Source of the DNA: Caldifarciminota bacterium
GTDB taxonomy: Bacteria > SDB-A
NCBI GenBank assembly: GCA_016929715.1
Contig: JAFGIG010000115.1
Coordinates: forward strand, 1-47,664
Length of the DNA: 47,664 bases
Direction of reading: 5' to 3'
Below the pieces are notes generated by a model that saw only the letters and a program-made list of their open reading frames with translations, was not told the DNA's origin and did no database searches. Shown piece after piece: positions 33,395 through 42,653 of the stretch; positions within the stretch are counted from its first letter, which is position 1; each line of letters opens with the position of its first letter. Made by a program: the position numbers and the translations under genes.

Positions 33395-34858
33395 ATGAAC
33401 ATCGCGGACAATACACCGGAAACCGCCGAAGCCGGCGCTTCGGAAGAGATAAAGATTAAAAAAAGAAAAACGAGAACGGTAAAAAAAGCCGAAATTCAAA
33501 AAGAAGAGAAAAAACCGGAAAGAGACATTGAAAATACGGAGGTTTCCGCTGAAGTTCAGATTTCGGATGAAGCCCCGCCTGAAGATACCGGAGAATTCGC
33601 GAAAGAACAGGTCAAGGAAAAACAAACGGACCTTAAAAAACAGGAAGTTTCGGGATTTGTTGAAAACGCTGTCTCTCATACCCGGGAAGGCGAACCCTCG
33701 GCGGATACTTTCAGGGAAAAACCGAGAATGATACTGAAAGACACACTGAGAAAAGTCGAAGGTGTTCTTGACGTCATTAACGGTTACGGTTTTATAAGAT
33801 TTTCGAGGTATAACTACACTTTGAGCCCTTACGATGTCTATGTCACAAGAAATATCATTGACAAATACAATCTGAAAATAGGTGACACTGTTGTCGGATA
33901 CGCCCGTCCCCCTAAAACCAATGAAAAAAACGACGCGCTGGTCTCTGTCGAACTCATAAATTTCAAGGAACCGCCTTCCTCGAGAGACAGGACTATGTTT
34001 GACGATTTGACGCCGCTATATCCAACGGAAAGGCTTGTTCTCGAAAGAAACAACGATTCAGAGGACAACATTTCCATGCGTATTATCGACCTTCTCGCGC
34101 CTATCGGCAAAGGGCAGAGAGGTCTTATAGTGTCCCCGCCTAAAGCCGGAAAGACAATTTTTCTCCAGCAGATAGCCAACTCAATACTTGCTAATCAGCC
34201 GGAGTGCATACTCATAGTTCTTTTGATAGACGAAAGGCCTGAAGAAGTAACGGACATGAAAAGATCCGTGAACGCCGAAGTCATCAGCTCCACTTTTGAC
34301 GAACCTTCCGAGCATCACACTCAGGTTGCGAACATCGTCCTTGAGAAAGCAAGAAGGCTGGTAGAAATGAAATACGACGTGGTCATTCTCCTCGATTCAA
34401 TAACACGACTCGCCAGAGCTCACAATGCGGTTATTCCGCATTCAGGTAAAACTCTTTCGGGGGGAGTTGATTCTCTCGCGCTTCATAAACCTAAAAGGTT
34501 TTTCGGAGCGGCGAGGAATGTAGAGGAAGGAGGGAGTCTCACGATTCTCGCCACGGCGCTTATTGACACCGGAAGCAGAATGGACGAGGTGATTTTCGAG
34601 GAATTCAAGGGAACAGGCAATATGGAAATTGTCCTCGACAGGAAAATCGCCGACAAGAGAATTTTCCCTGCCGTCGATCTCAATAAGTCCGGCACGAGGA
34701 AAGAAGAACTTCTTCTTTCTGAAAAAGAACTCAAGAGAGTTTGGGTGATAAGAAAGTTTCTCAATGATCTCACTCCCGTGGAAGTGATGGAAACACTCAT
34801 AAAAGAAATAAGAAAGACAAAAACGAACGACGAATTTCTCAATTCCATGAACGGCTGA
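33395..34858 (+). CDS. rho: Transcription termination factor Rho
   Basis: The 487-residue RNA-dependent ATPase lacks the usual N-terminal helical Rho_N domain. Instead residues 1-110 are a highly charged, disordered-looking Lys/Glu stretch ([20 protein letters not shown]). The cold-shock RNA-binding domain follows ([19 protein letters not shown]), then the ATPase with Walker [16 protein letters not shown], Walker [16 protein letters not shown], the Q-loop region [11 protein letters not shown], and the R-loop KRFFGAARN. Such charged insertions occur in Rho of several phyla and can alter RNA binding. A TTGACA occurs 130 bases upstream (33264) without a good -10 box. The region 33252-33394 shows no other gene. 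Confidence 0.96.
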   Translation: MNIADNTPETAEAGASEEIKIKKRKTRTVKKAEIQKEEKKPERDIENTEVSAEVQISDEAPPEDTGEFAKEQVKEKQTDLKKQEVSGFVENAVSHTREGEPSADTFREKPRMILKDTLRKVEGVLDVINGYGFIRFSRYNYTLSPYDVYVTRNIIDKYNLKIGDTVVGYARPPKTNEKNDALVSVELINFKEPPSSRDRTMFDDLTPLYPTERLVLERNNDSEDNISMRIIDLLAPIGKGQRGLIVSPPKAGKTIFLQQIANSILANQPECILIVLLIDERPEEVTDMKRSVNAEVISSTFDEPSEHHTQVANIVLEKARRLVEMKYDVVILLDSITRLARAHNAVIPHSGKTLSGGVDSLALHKPKRFFGAARNVEEGGSLTILATALIDTGSRMDEVIFEEFKGTGNMEIVLDRKIADKRIFPAVDLNKSGTRKEELLLSEKELKRVWVIRKFLNDLTPVEVMETLIKEIRKTKTNDEFLNSMNG

Positions 34859-34869
34859 TTTTTGCCGTT
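34850..34869 (+). terminator. Weak hairpin at the end of rho
   Basis: AACGGC and GCCGTT form a 6-bp stem around TGATTTTT, covering the rho stop codon. The T-run is poor (TTGATTTA), so termination would be partial. Confidence 0.3.
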
Positions 34870-34895
34870 TGATTTATCAAAAAAAAAGGTATAAT
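34869..34895 (+). promoter_or_regulatory. Candidate promoter of rpmE
   Basis: TTGATT (34869-34874) and TATAAT (34890-34895) are separated by 15 bases. A second TATAAT at 34964-34969 touches the rpmE ribosome binding site. The 123-base gap has no gene. Confidence 0.4.
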
Positions 34896-34980
34896 CTTAG
34901 GAGGCGGGTTTAATAATCCGGGCAAATGCAATAAGCGGAATAAAAAATAACAATAGCAGGTAGTATAATCAGGAGGACAG

Positions 34981-35193
34981 ATGAAAAAGGGAATTCATCC
35001 TAAATACGGGAGTTGTAAAATAACATGCGCTTGCGGAAATGTAATTGAAACATACTCGACCAGAGCATCGTTCGGTGTTGAAATTTGCTCTGCTTGCCAT
35101 CCTTATTTTACGGGCAAACAGAAATTTGTCGACACCGCAGGCAGGGTTGAAAGGTTTATGAAAAAATACAGTTCAAAACAAAAAAAAGCATAA
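34981..35193 (+). CDS. rpmE: Ribosomal protein L31, zinc-binding type
   Basis: The 70-residue protein of the large ribosomal subunit begins [10 protein letters not shown] and keeps the four zinc-binding cysteines as CxC (CAC) and CSACH. It then has [20 protein letters not shown], the family core. The cysteine-containing (C+) form indicates zinc use rather than the zinc-free paralogue. It starts five bases after AGGAGG and is 19 bases ahead of the solute-binding lipoprotein gene. Confidence 0.96.
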   Translation: MKKGIHPKYGSCKITCACGNVIETYSTRASFGVEICSACHPYFTGKQKFVDTAGRVERFMKKYSSKQKKA

Positions 35194-35212
35194 CGCTTTC
35201 AAGGGGGAAGGC

Positions 35213-37483
35213 ATGAAGAACTTCCGGACGGTTTTTATAGCGGTTTTTGTCGCCTTTTTTATCATGACATTGACGGGATGCTCGAAAAACCCCGTAAAAT
35301 CTCTTACGGGAGACAAAGGCGGAATATTAAAGGTAGGGTTGACGGGAAGTGACATTCCCAGATCCAATCAACCCCTTCACCCCATTTTTACGGGGAAAAA
35401 CCCAGTAGCCGAACAGCTTTTTCTTCCTTTGACAACCAGAAATTCTGACGGCAAATTCCTTCCCGTTCTGGCTGAAAGATGGGAATTCTCAGAGGATTTA
35501 GGCGCGATAGTCTATTACATCAGGAAAGGCGTCAAATGGTCTGACGGAACCGAAGTCACTGCCTTTGACGTCAAGTTCACATACGATTTCATAATCCAGA
35601 ACAAAGATGTCGAAACTCCTTACAGGATTTTTCTTGAAAATATCTCTCATGTCGAGATTCTGGGAAAATACGCAGTAAAAGTCAATTTCAAACAGCCCTA
35701 CGCCAACGAACTTGTCGACAGCGATATTTACCCTCTGCCCTCGCATGCACTGACAGGGGTTAAAACATGGAATGATTTCATCAGAACCGGATTCGGCATG
35801 AATCCGGAAGCTACTGTCACCAATGGCCCTTTCAGATTTATCCAAAGAAAACCCGGAGAGAGCGTTACTCTCGCTTACTCAGACCAATATTACAGAGGAA
35901 GGCCTGCTTTCGACTCGATAAATTTCGTATTTTACAGAACATCCGGCGAAATGGTCAGAGCTTTTGAAAGAGGAGAAATCAGCCTGGCTATGAATGTTTT
36001 TCCCTCTTACGTCTCAAGGCTTGGAAATTATGAGGGCATTTCCCTTCAGTTAGACCAGGCAGGAAAGAGGTATTATGCCATAGGCTGGTCGACGAAAGTT
36101 GAACCTTTCAGTATATCCCGTTTCAGATATGCCCTGACTGCCGCGATAGACAGGGAAGGCATAATTCAGGAATTTCTCGGAGGGCAGGGAAGAATTCCCG
36201 CTTCTCCTCTTTCTTCTAAGTTCTGGGCTCAAAATTCCGAGCTCGAACCCGTTCGATATGACGTTTCGCTTGCCAACATGATACTTGATTCGCTCGGTTT
36301 GAAAGAGAGGCAGTGGGTTTACACGTCTTTTAAGCCGGAGACTGTCGAGGTCAGGCCGGGAAGAAGAGAGATGAGGAATATTCCGGCAGATTCGATTTTT
36401 GCAAGAAAATACGATGGAGAAATATTAGTCGTGAAATTGATGGCATTTGACCAGTCCGGGAAGGCAATACTCGATAGAGTATCTGAAGATTTAGGCCAAG
36501 TCGGCCTCATGTGCTCTGTTTATGTCACGACCGGTATAAACCTTTCATACACGCAGAAATATGTCAAATCTCAACTCTATTTCGGAGGATACAGCGGGTA
36601 TATCCTCGACTACGCTTTCGTTGACGAGGGAGTTATACACCCCAAAGAAGCTTTCGGAAGCGAAGGATCTATAAATTTTTCGTCTTTTTCCTCTCCTAAA
36701 GTGGATTCTCTTCTGACGGAAGCGACTGCCATGCTCGACAGAAGACAGGCTAAAAAAGCCTGGGATGCATTTCAGAAAACAGTTCTCGAAGAGCAACCCT
36801 ATACTTTTCTTTTCGCCCCTTATGAACTTATTGCCGTTGAAAACAATGTGCAGGGAATAGGGAGCGGAGAAAAAATCGCCGCATTGTCCCTTCAGGAAAT
36901 GTATTTTTCAGGAGGCGCGGCTTCAACAGGGTCTCTCGCTCTTGCTGACACAAGCTCTGCCCTATCGGACACGGGAATAATAGAACTCGCGGCGGCAGGA
37001 GAAGCTCTTGAAGCTGCCGTTGCCGCTGGAGAAGAAGCCGTTATAGATACGGCATTGACCACACCGGAACCTGAAGTTGACACGGCGGAAACTCAACCCG
37101 AAGTCGATACAGCGGTTACAGTGACTACAGTAACCGGAGCTCTCATAGAGACAACAGTAGAAGACACGACAGCAGAAGTATCAGTCCCCGTCGACACTCA
37201 GCCGGCGAGAGAAGTTGTCAGAACAAACCCCACTCCTGTGAGGCTTCCGGTCGCAAGGCTTCCCGAAGCGGTTCAGGGAATGGGGATAACGAGAGCTTTT
37301 GTCAGAGTTAATATTGGATCGGACGGCACGGTCATTTCAGCGGAAGTTGTTGGATCGTCAGGCAATCCGGTTGCCGACGCCGAGGCGAGAAATGCCGCGA
37401 TGGGAGCAAAATTCCAGCCGGCAACAGAAGACGGAAATCCCGTTGAATCACAGACGGTGATTCCGATTAATTTCACCGAATGA
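35213..37483 (+). CDS. Family 5 solute-binding lipoprotein fused to a TonB C-terminal domain
   Basis: The 756-residue protein has a lipoprotein signal (VFVAFFIMTLTGC). A peptide/nickel-type ABC solute-binding domain follows at about 45-570 (LFLPLTTRNSDGKFLPVLAE, VKWSDGTEVTAFDVKFTYDF, FRYALTAAIDREGIIQEFLGG, YTFLFAPYELIAVENNVQGI). A long Ala/Thr/Glu/Asp-rich linker follows (about 575-688). The last 68 residues match a TonB C-terminal domain (AFVRVNIGSDGTVISAEVVG, then ADAEARNAAMGAKFQPA, then VIPINFTE). Solute-binding proteins normally lack such a domain. Anchored by lipid on the outer side, it could link ligand capture to a TonB-dependent receptor or simply bind an outer-membrane partner. No ABC permease or ATPase gene is adjacent. 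Both domain assignments are reasonably firm; the combined role is unknown. Confidence 0.85.
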   Translation: MKNFRTVFIAVFVAFFIMTLTGCSKNPVKSLTGDKGGILKVGLTGSDIPRSNQPLHPIFTGKNPVAEQLFLPLTTRNSDGKFLPVLAERWEFSEDLGAIVYYIRKGVKWSDGTEVTAFDVKFTYDFIIQNKDVETPYRIFLENISHVEILGKYAVKVNFKQPYANELVDSDIYPLPSHALTGVKTWNDFIRTGFGMNPEATVTNGPFRFIQRKPGESVTLAYSDQYYRGRPAFDSINFVFYRTSGEMVRAFERGEISLAMNVFPSYVSRLGNYEGISLQLDQAGKRYYAIGWSTKVEPFSISRFRYALTAAIDREGIIQEFLGGQGRIPASPLSSKFWAQNSELEPVRYDVSLANMILDSLGLKERQWVYTSFKPETVEVRPGRREMRNIPADSIFARKYDGEILVVKLMAFDQSGKAILDRVSEDLGQVGLMCSVYVTTGINLSYTQKYVKSQLYFGGYSGYILDYAFVDEGVIHPKEAFGSEGSINFSSFSSPKVDSLLTEATAMLDRRQAKKAWDAFQKTVLEEQPYTFLFAPYELIAVENNVQGIGSGEKIAALSLQEMYFSGGAASTGSLALADTSSALSDTGIIELAAAGEALEAAVAAGEEAVIDTALTTPEPEVDTAETQPEVDTAVTVTTVTGALIETTVEDTTAEVSVPVDTQPAREVVRTNPTPVRLPVARLPEAVQGMGITRAFVRVNIGSDGTVISAEVVGSSGNPVADAEARNAAMGAKFQPATEDGNPVESQTVIPINFTE

Positions 37484-37608
37484 CCTAAAGCATCGATAAG
37501 ATTTAATGTTTTATGGATTTTATATCGGAAAAAAGATATACTTATCGGGATAAAGAAAAGCTCGATAAAGTTAGATTTCATCGGTTATGTCTGTGAAACG
37601 GAGGGAAA

Positions 37609-38661
37609 ATGGGAAAAGCTTACAGACTTCTTCTTGATTTAGCCATAGTTATTCTGGGACTTCTGCTCGTTTTGGTTCTCGTATTTCCACAGCAAAAAGC
37701 TCTCAGGGCAGAGATGAAATTCAGACAATCGAGATCGAATCTCTACACTGTCAGAAAAGCCGTAGAACGTTTCATGTATGAAAAATCGGTTTCTCACTGG
37801 GATGAGAGCAAAAAAAGCTGGATTTACACTTCGGAACTACCCTCATCTATAGAGGATTTCAGGCAGTATGTAGTGCCGGGAATTCAAAATCCTTTCACGC
37901 AGGGAACTTCTCAAATACACGTGTTCAAAGCGGAATCTTCAGCAGTGGAAGTGAACCTGCCCCTGCCTGTTGTTTGGGACACTGCCGGCGGAGGCATGTG
38001 GGTGATGGAGACTCCCAGCGAAGTTTATCTTATGTGGGAAAAAGCTGGTTTAGAGGATAATGTCCCACGGGTCCTCGATGATTCCACGTTGATATTTATC
38101 GACCCTTCGACCGGCAGAGTCAGATACGACGCATGGGAAAGCGGAGACAAAACTCCTTCTCTCACTCTTTCGATAACCCCTGAAAAGAAAATCTTTCATC
38201 TCGACACAGTTCCGCCGGAGGAAGAGGATAAATTTTCCGGCTGGCTCTACAATTATACTGTGGCGAGTTACATTTTATCAAATCATCCCGAACTACCGAT
38301 AGAAGACGAAAGAACAGGATCAATATACATAAAATTTATCTGGCCCGACCCGCCAGAACTCCAGGTCAGCAGAGGGCAGAGAAGACCGACTCCGAGAGAC
38401 AGCCTTGTGGTCGAAAAGCCCTACATCTCCTTCTCTTATTACGAATACGCTGAAAACAGCTTCAAACCTTCGTTTATAAGCAAGGATGACGACAGCGACA
38501 CTTCATGGATCGCAGGGAGGACTCAAAATCCGGGCGATGTAGCTCTTTTTATACTTCCGCCGAAGTATTGCCTGGTATCTTTCGGAGCTGATGGTAAGCC
38601 CGTATTTTGGGAAGACCCGGGCAAGAAAAGACATGTTTTGATAGTCTGGCAGACAGACTAA
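37609..38661 (+). CDS. Membrane-anchored protein with pseudopilin-like N-terminus
   Basis: The 350-residue protein has one N-terminal membrane helix (LLLDLAIVILGLLLVLVLVF), then an amphipathic helix (KFRQSRSNLYTVRKAVERFM). This is the arrangement seen in type II secretion pseudopilins and type IV pilin-like proteins, though no clear prepilin peptidase site (G/FTLxE) is seen. The rest is beta-rich (PSEVYLMWEKAG, KPYISFSYYEYAE) and ends in HVLIVWQTD. Family and partner are unknown. It has GGAGGG as ribosome binding site and ends just before a hairpin shared with the convergent glycosyltransferase gene. The 125 bases before it hold no obvious gene or strong promoter. Confidence 0.65.
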   Translation: MGKAYRLLLDLAIVILGLLLVLVLVFPQQKALRAEMKFRQSRSNLYTVRKAVERFMYEKSVSHWDESKKSWIYTSELPSSIEDFRQYVVPGIQNPFTQGTSQIHVFKAESSAVEVNLPLPVVWDTAGGGMWVMETPSEVYLMWEKAGLEDNVPRVLDDSTLIFIDPSTGRVRYDAWESGDKTPSLTLSITPEKKIFHLDTVPPEEEDKFSGWLYNYTVASYILSNHPELPIEDERTGSIYIKFIWPDPPELQVSRGQRRPTPRDSLVVEKPYISFSYYEYAENSFKPSFISKDDDSDTSWIAGRTQNPGDVALFILPPKYCLVSFGADGKPVFWEDPGKKRHVLIVWQTD

Positions 38662-38678
38662 AAAAATATAAATATTCC

Positions 38679-38698
38679 GAGCCGCCCTTTGGCGGCTC
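38679..38698. terminator. Bidirectional intrinsic terminator
   Basis: GAGCCGCC and GGCGGCTC make a GC-rich 8-bp stem around CTTT. On the minus strand it is followed by GGAATATTTATATTTTTTT, serving the glycosyltransferase gene whose stop is two bases away. It also sits 18 bases after the plus-strand gene. Confidence 0.75.
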
Positions 38699-38699
38699 A

Positions 38700-39620
38700 T
38701 CAGCTTTTAAGAAGATTTAGAAGAGATTCTTCCAGAGTTTTTTCCGGAACATCAAGAGTATTTCTTTTACCGGCTTCACAGGTTAAGATTATCCCGCTGT
38801 ATTTCCAAGGGTGCCATCTTTTGAAACAAGTCGCCCCCGATTTAGGGAACACGGAGAAGATTTTTTTCCCGAGGGCGTTTGCAAGGTGCAGAGTCCCTGT
38901 GCTCGGAGCAATGACAATATTTGATTTCGAGAGCACGAAAGCGAGTTCGCGCAAATCTGTTTTCCCGGACAGGTCCGAACATCTGTCTTTGAGTTTGTTT
39001 TTAATATCGCGTGTTACAGGACAGGCACCAGTCCCGGTCAAAACGACATCGAGTTTTGAATCTGCGCAAATTTGAGCCGCTTTAGCATAAATCGAATCAT
39101 CGAGATTTTTTGCGCTCCCTTTCATCTGCGGACTTAATACTGCATAATCACAAGAGGGAACACAAAATTCTTTTATATCAAAGAAAACTCTCGGCTTTGG
39201 TTCTTCCCTAACATCGGATCCAGAAGCGTGGCGAACAAGGTCTATATTATATTGAGCTTCGTTTTTTTCAGATCTTGACCTTCTCTGCCTCATGCCTCTG
39301 TTTAGAAGCAGGAAAGACAAAGGCGCGGAAAGCCTTCCGTGCCTTCTTTTACAGATGCGGAAAATTTTAAAAGCTATTTCTGAATTAAACCTGAAAAAAA
39401 CTGACATATCGTATCTTTCTTTGGGGAAGGTGCTTTTATTGAACAAGGAAAGAGGTATTGTCTTTGAGACGAAAGGAAAATTTTCAGTCACGACTGTCAA
39501 GTCGTCCCGGACGAGAACATGCGTGTCAGCACCCGGGAAAACGGAAGATATTATCTCGAGAGCCGGAAGGGTAAGAATCAGGTCTCCGAGCCCGTCTGCT
39601 CTGACAGCAAGAATCTTCAT
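38700..39620 (-). CDS. Glycosyltransferase family 9 (heptosyltransferase-like)
   Basis: The 306-residue enzyme belongs to GT9, which adds ADP-heptose to the lipopolysaccharide core. The N-terminus has the family pattern (VRADGLGDLILTLPALEII). The C-terminal nucleotide-sugar region has the usual VIAPSTGTLHLANALGKKIF. The mid part (YAVLSPQMKGSAKNL) is consistent with the second Rossmann half. It suggests a cell envelope with heptose-containing glycans, though GT9 donor use varies. It stands alone between a convergent and a divergent gene. Confidence 0.87.
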   Translation of the reverse strand: MKILAVRADGLGDLILTLPALEIISSVFPGADTHVLVRDDLTVVTENFPFVSKTIPLSLFNKSTFPKERYDMSVFFRFNSEIAFKIFRICKRRHGRLSAPLSFLLLNRGMRQRRSRSEKNEAQYNIDLVRHASGSDVREEPKPRVFFDIKEFCVPSCDYAVLSPQMKGSAKNLDDSIYAKAAQICADSKLDVVLTGTGACPVTRDIKNKLKDRCSDLSGKTDLRELAFVLSKSNIVIAPSTGTLHLANALGKKIFSVFPKSGATCFKRWHPWKYSGIILTCEAGKRNTLDVPEKTLEESLLNLLKS

Positions 39621-39704
39621 TTAGACCTCGTCTTTGTTTTAATAAAGAGAATAATGATGTAAAATGTTTTATATTATTTAGGATGCAAACGCAAGGAGGT
39701 CTGA

Positions 39705-42635
39705 ATGTTTCTGCTTTTAACCGTTTTGTTGTCCTTTTCCGATGGCGTGGTCAAGACTGTTCCTTCTCCGAGTTATCCTTACGGTTTGGCGTTTGACGGA
39801 GAAAATCTTTGGCTGAGCACTTCTTCTACCAATTCCGACTGGATATGGAAGTTAGACACATCAGACGGAGCAGTATTAGACAGCATTCCCGTGCCGTTTA
39901 TTCCCGGCGGAACCTATTATGTCAAGGGTCTTGCATTTGACGGAAACTATCTCTGGGTTTTCATGGATTTACCGTCGGCAAATCATCCTGATAAGTTTTA
40001 TAAAGTGGACACTTCAGACGGCAGCGTAATCTCCACATTCAACAGTCCTGTGAACAACTACATAGGAGGAATCGCCTTTGCAGAAGGAAATATATGGCTT
40101 TCCCAGTATCATGACTTGAACATACTCATTGGAATAGATACAGTTGCCGGGACTCCTTTCGACACTATACCGGCGCAAGGCGAACAACCCATGGGACTCG
40201 CATACGACGGACAGTATCTTTGGTGCGCGGAAGATACCGGCTTTGGGGCGACAAGGCAGGAAATATACAAGTTTGACCCAGCCGCCGGAATATATACGGG
40301 AGATTTTATAAGAAACCCGGACAATTCCCCGAGAGACATGACATGGGACGGGGAATGCCTCTGGCTTATAGGTTATAATACGAGACTTATTTACAGAATA
40401 GACCTCCAAGGCGGAACCCCGAATATAGCGCTGAGCGATAGTTCCATAGTTTTCCCTCAGACTGCGGCGGGAGACACTTCCTATCAAACCGTCAACGTAT
40501 CAAACACGGGAACGGCAGACTTGACAGTGGATTCTGCATACACGGGCAGTCCGCTTATTTTCCCGGTAAGTCAGCTTCCTGTGACTATTAAACCTGACAG
40601 CAGCGTTGGTCTAGAGTTTGCTTTCGCGCCCGAAGCTTACGGGCATTTCGGGTTTTTGGGATATATTTTATCCAATGACCCCGTCGATACGGCGCTGGCG
40701 GTGACTTTTGAAGGAACCGGTTTATACCCCCAACAGCATGCTGAACTTTCCTCTTATTTTCATGATTTCGGTCAAGTCTGGGTCCAGCCCGAAGGTTTAA
40801 CCGGTTGGGACCTCAAGATTTACAACAGAGGCATAAACGGACTGACTGTAGATTCGTTTTCCGTTTCTCCTCCTTTTTCACTTCAGTTCGTTCAAATGCC
40901 GTTAGTCCTTCTCCCGGACGATTCAGCTCTTGTGAGAGTTTGGTTTGCTCCCCCCGGCGCGGGTGTTTGGGCGGATTCACTGAGAATTTTCTGTGATGAC
41001 CCCGTAAATCCCCTTTTGTCAGTTGCCCTTCAGGGAGAGGGGTATGCCGGGAATTATTCCCTGGGCTACATGTTCTGGCAGTATCTTGTCCCGGACAATC
41101 CATACACAAGCTATAACGATAAAAAAGTAGAGGGATTGAAAAGGATAGGAGATGTCAACGGCGACGGGATAGAGGATCTTATAGTCTGCACTGAAAACTA
41201 CATGACCCTGTGCTTAAACGGAGCAAGTTCAGGAACAGCCGATACTTTTTGGTCTTTCAATACGGGAGTTGACAACAATAACACCGGTTCAATAAGTTTG
41301 AACGGCATGTTTTCCGCCCAAAAAGCACTCCAGAAGGCAGGCGATCTCAACGGAGACGGAATACCTGATGCGGTGATATGCACAGACGGCGGAAATGAAC
41401 ACGTATATGCGCTATCCGGAGCAGACGGAGATGTGATTTGGTCCTACGGAAGCGACAACAATCCTTACATGGGAGGTTTCGGCTCAGTTGACGCCTGCAG
41501 AGATTTCAACGGAGACGGAATAAACGATGTTGCGGCAGTCGCGAGTTCCCATCAGGACGGAAGCGGCTACAAATCTGTTTTTCTTTTCAACGGAGCGACA
41601 GGCGACAGCTTATGGCGTCACTACGTGAATGTCGCGGGTCAATCCTCAGGTTATTCCGTGATATCTATAGACGATGCCAACGGAGACGGAATCGCCGATG
41701 TAGTTGCGGGATTCGGGGGAGACGGCAATACAAAGTTTGCGAGAGCTTTAAGCGGAGCCGACGGATCGATGCTTTGGCAGTTCAATCAGACAACCTCCGG
41801 AGCCAAAGAATTGCTCGAACTGAGGATAAATGACAGCACCCCGGACGTGATAATCGCAAATTACTGGAGCGACATATACAGAGTTGACGGAGAGACCGGT
41901 TCGCCTGTCTGGCATGCATCAATTGGAGGCGGAACGGCCGGTGTGATACAAATCGAAAAGATAGACGATGTCAACGGAAATGGATACGACGACATACTTG
42001 TTGCAAATTTCTCTTCCGCTTCCGGAATATTCTGTATTGACGGGGAAGACGGTTCAGTTGTCTGGTTCATGCCGACTCAGGACTACAGAAGCTACGGAGT
42101 TGTAGCGGTATCAGACATAGACGGAGACGGAATCCAGGAAGCTCTTTCAGGCGATCAGTCCGGGACAATTTATCTTTTTTCGGGTTCTGGTGATTCTCTT
42201 ATATTTTCATTGACCTTACCGAGCAGGGTGTATACAGTGGAGAATCTCGGCTCCATAGACGGTGAAAACGGCGACGAAATTCTCGTCGGTCTGGACAACG
42301 GCCAGGTCTTCTGTTTCTCAACAGGAGAAATTGCGACGGGAATAGAAAATCCGGGGTCTGAAATACTCTCGGAATTCAGTCTTTTCGGCAATTATCCCAA
42401 TCCCTTCAGGCATTTCACGGGAATTGCTTTAGTTTTGCCCCAGGAGTCTTCATTGAGCATTGAAGTCTTTAACCCCGCGGGACAGAAAGTTGATGAAGTG
42501 ATTTCCCGCGAAACCGTAATGCCCGGCAGACATGTCATATTATACGACGGTAAAAAACTCGCTCAGGGCATGTATTTTTACGTTGTCAGAGCCGGAACTT
42601 TCAGGGCTTCTTCCAAAATGATAAAAATAGATTAG
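39705..42635 (+). CDS. Large secreted FG-GAP/PQQ-repeat protein with ASH domains and T9SS-type tail
   Basis: The 976-residue protein has a short signal-like start (MFLLLTVLLSFSDG). It opens with a YVTN-like propeller (about 15-240: GLAFDGENLWLST, GGIAFAEGNIWLS). Two Ig-like ASH/choice-of-anchor domains follow (about 245-450: SSIVFPQTAAGDTSYQTVNV). FG-GAP-type calcium repeats then fill about 470-880 (DVNGDGIEDL, DLNGDGIPDA, DFNGDGINDV, DANGDGIADV, DIDGDGIQEA). The end is a sorting domain (LFGNYPNPF, then LAQGMYFYVVRAGTF, then KMIKID), the PNPF type typical of FCB bacteria. It is probably exported to the cell surface. The ribosome binding site is AAGGAGG and the function is unknown. Confidence 0.85.
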   Translation: MFLLLTVLLSFSDGVVKTVPSPSYPYGLAFDGENLWLSTSSTNSDWIWKLDTSDGAVLDSIPVPFIPGGTYYVKGLAFDGNYLWVFMDLPSANHPDKFYKVDTSDGSVISTFNSPVNNYIGGIAFAEGNIWLSQYHDLNILIGIDTVAGTPFDTIPAQGEQPMGLAYDGQYLWCAEDTGFGATRQEIYKFDPAAGIYTGDFIRNPDNSPRDMTWDGECLWLIGYNTRLIYRIDLQGGTPNIALSDSSIVFPQTAAGDTSYQTVNVSNTGTADLTVDSAYTGSPLIFPVSQLPVTIKPDSSVGLEFAFAPEAYGHFGFLGYILSNDPVDTALAVTFEGTGLYPQQHAELSSYFHDFGQVWVQPEGLTGWDLKIYNRGINGLTVDSFSVSPPFSLQFVQMPLVLLPDDSALVRVWFAPPGAGVWADSLRIFCDDPVNPLLSVALQGEGYAGNYSLGYMFWQYLVPDNPYTSYNDKKVEGLKRIGDVNGDGIEDLIVCTENYMTLCLNGASSGTADTFWSFNTGVDNNNTGSISLNGMFSAQKALQKAGDLNGDGIPDAVICTDGGNEHVYALSGADGDVIWSYGSDNNPYMGGFGSVDACRDFNGDGINDVAAVASSHQDGSGYKSVFLFNGATGDSLWRHYVNVAGQSSGYSVISIDDANGDGIADVVAGFGGDGNTKFARALSGADGSMLWQFNQTTSGAKELLELRINDSTPDVIIANYWSDIYRVDGETGSPVWHASIGGGTAGVIQIEKIDDVNGNGYDDILVANFSSASGIFCIDGEDGSVVWFMPTQDYRSYGVVAVSDIDGDGIQEALSGDQSGTIYLFSGSGDSLIFSLTLPSRVYTVENLGSIDGENGDEILVGLDNGQVFCFSTGEIATGIENPGSEILSEFSLFGNYPNPFRHFTGIALVLPQESSLSIEVFNPAGQKVDEVISRETVMPGRHVILYDGKKLAQGMYFYVVRAGTFRASSKMIKID

Positions 42636-42653
42636 AGAAAGGCTGGAATAACA

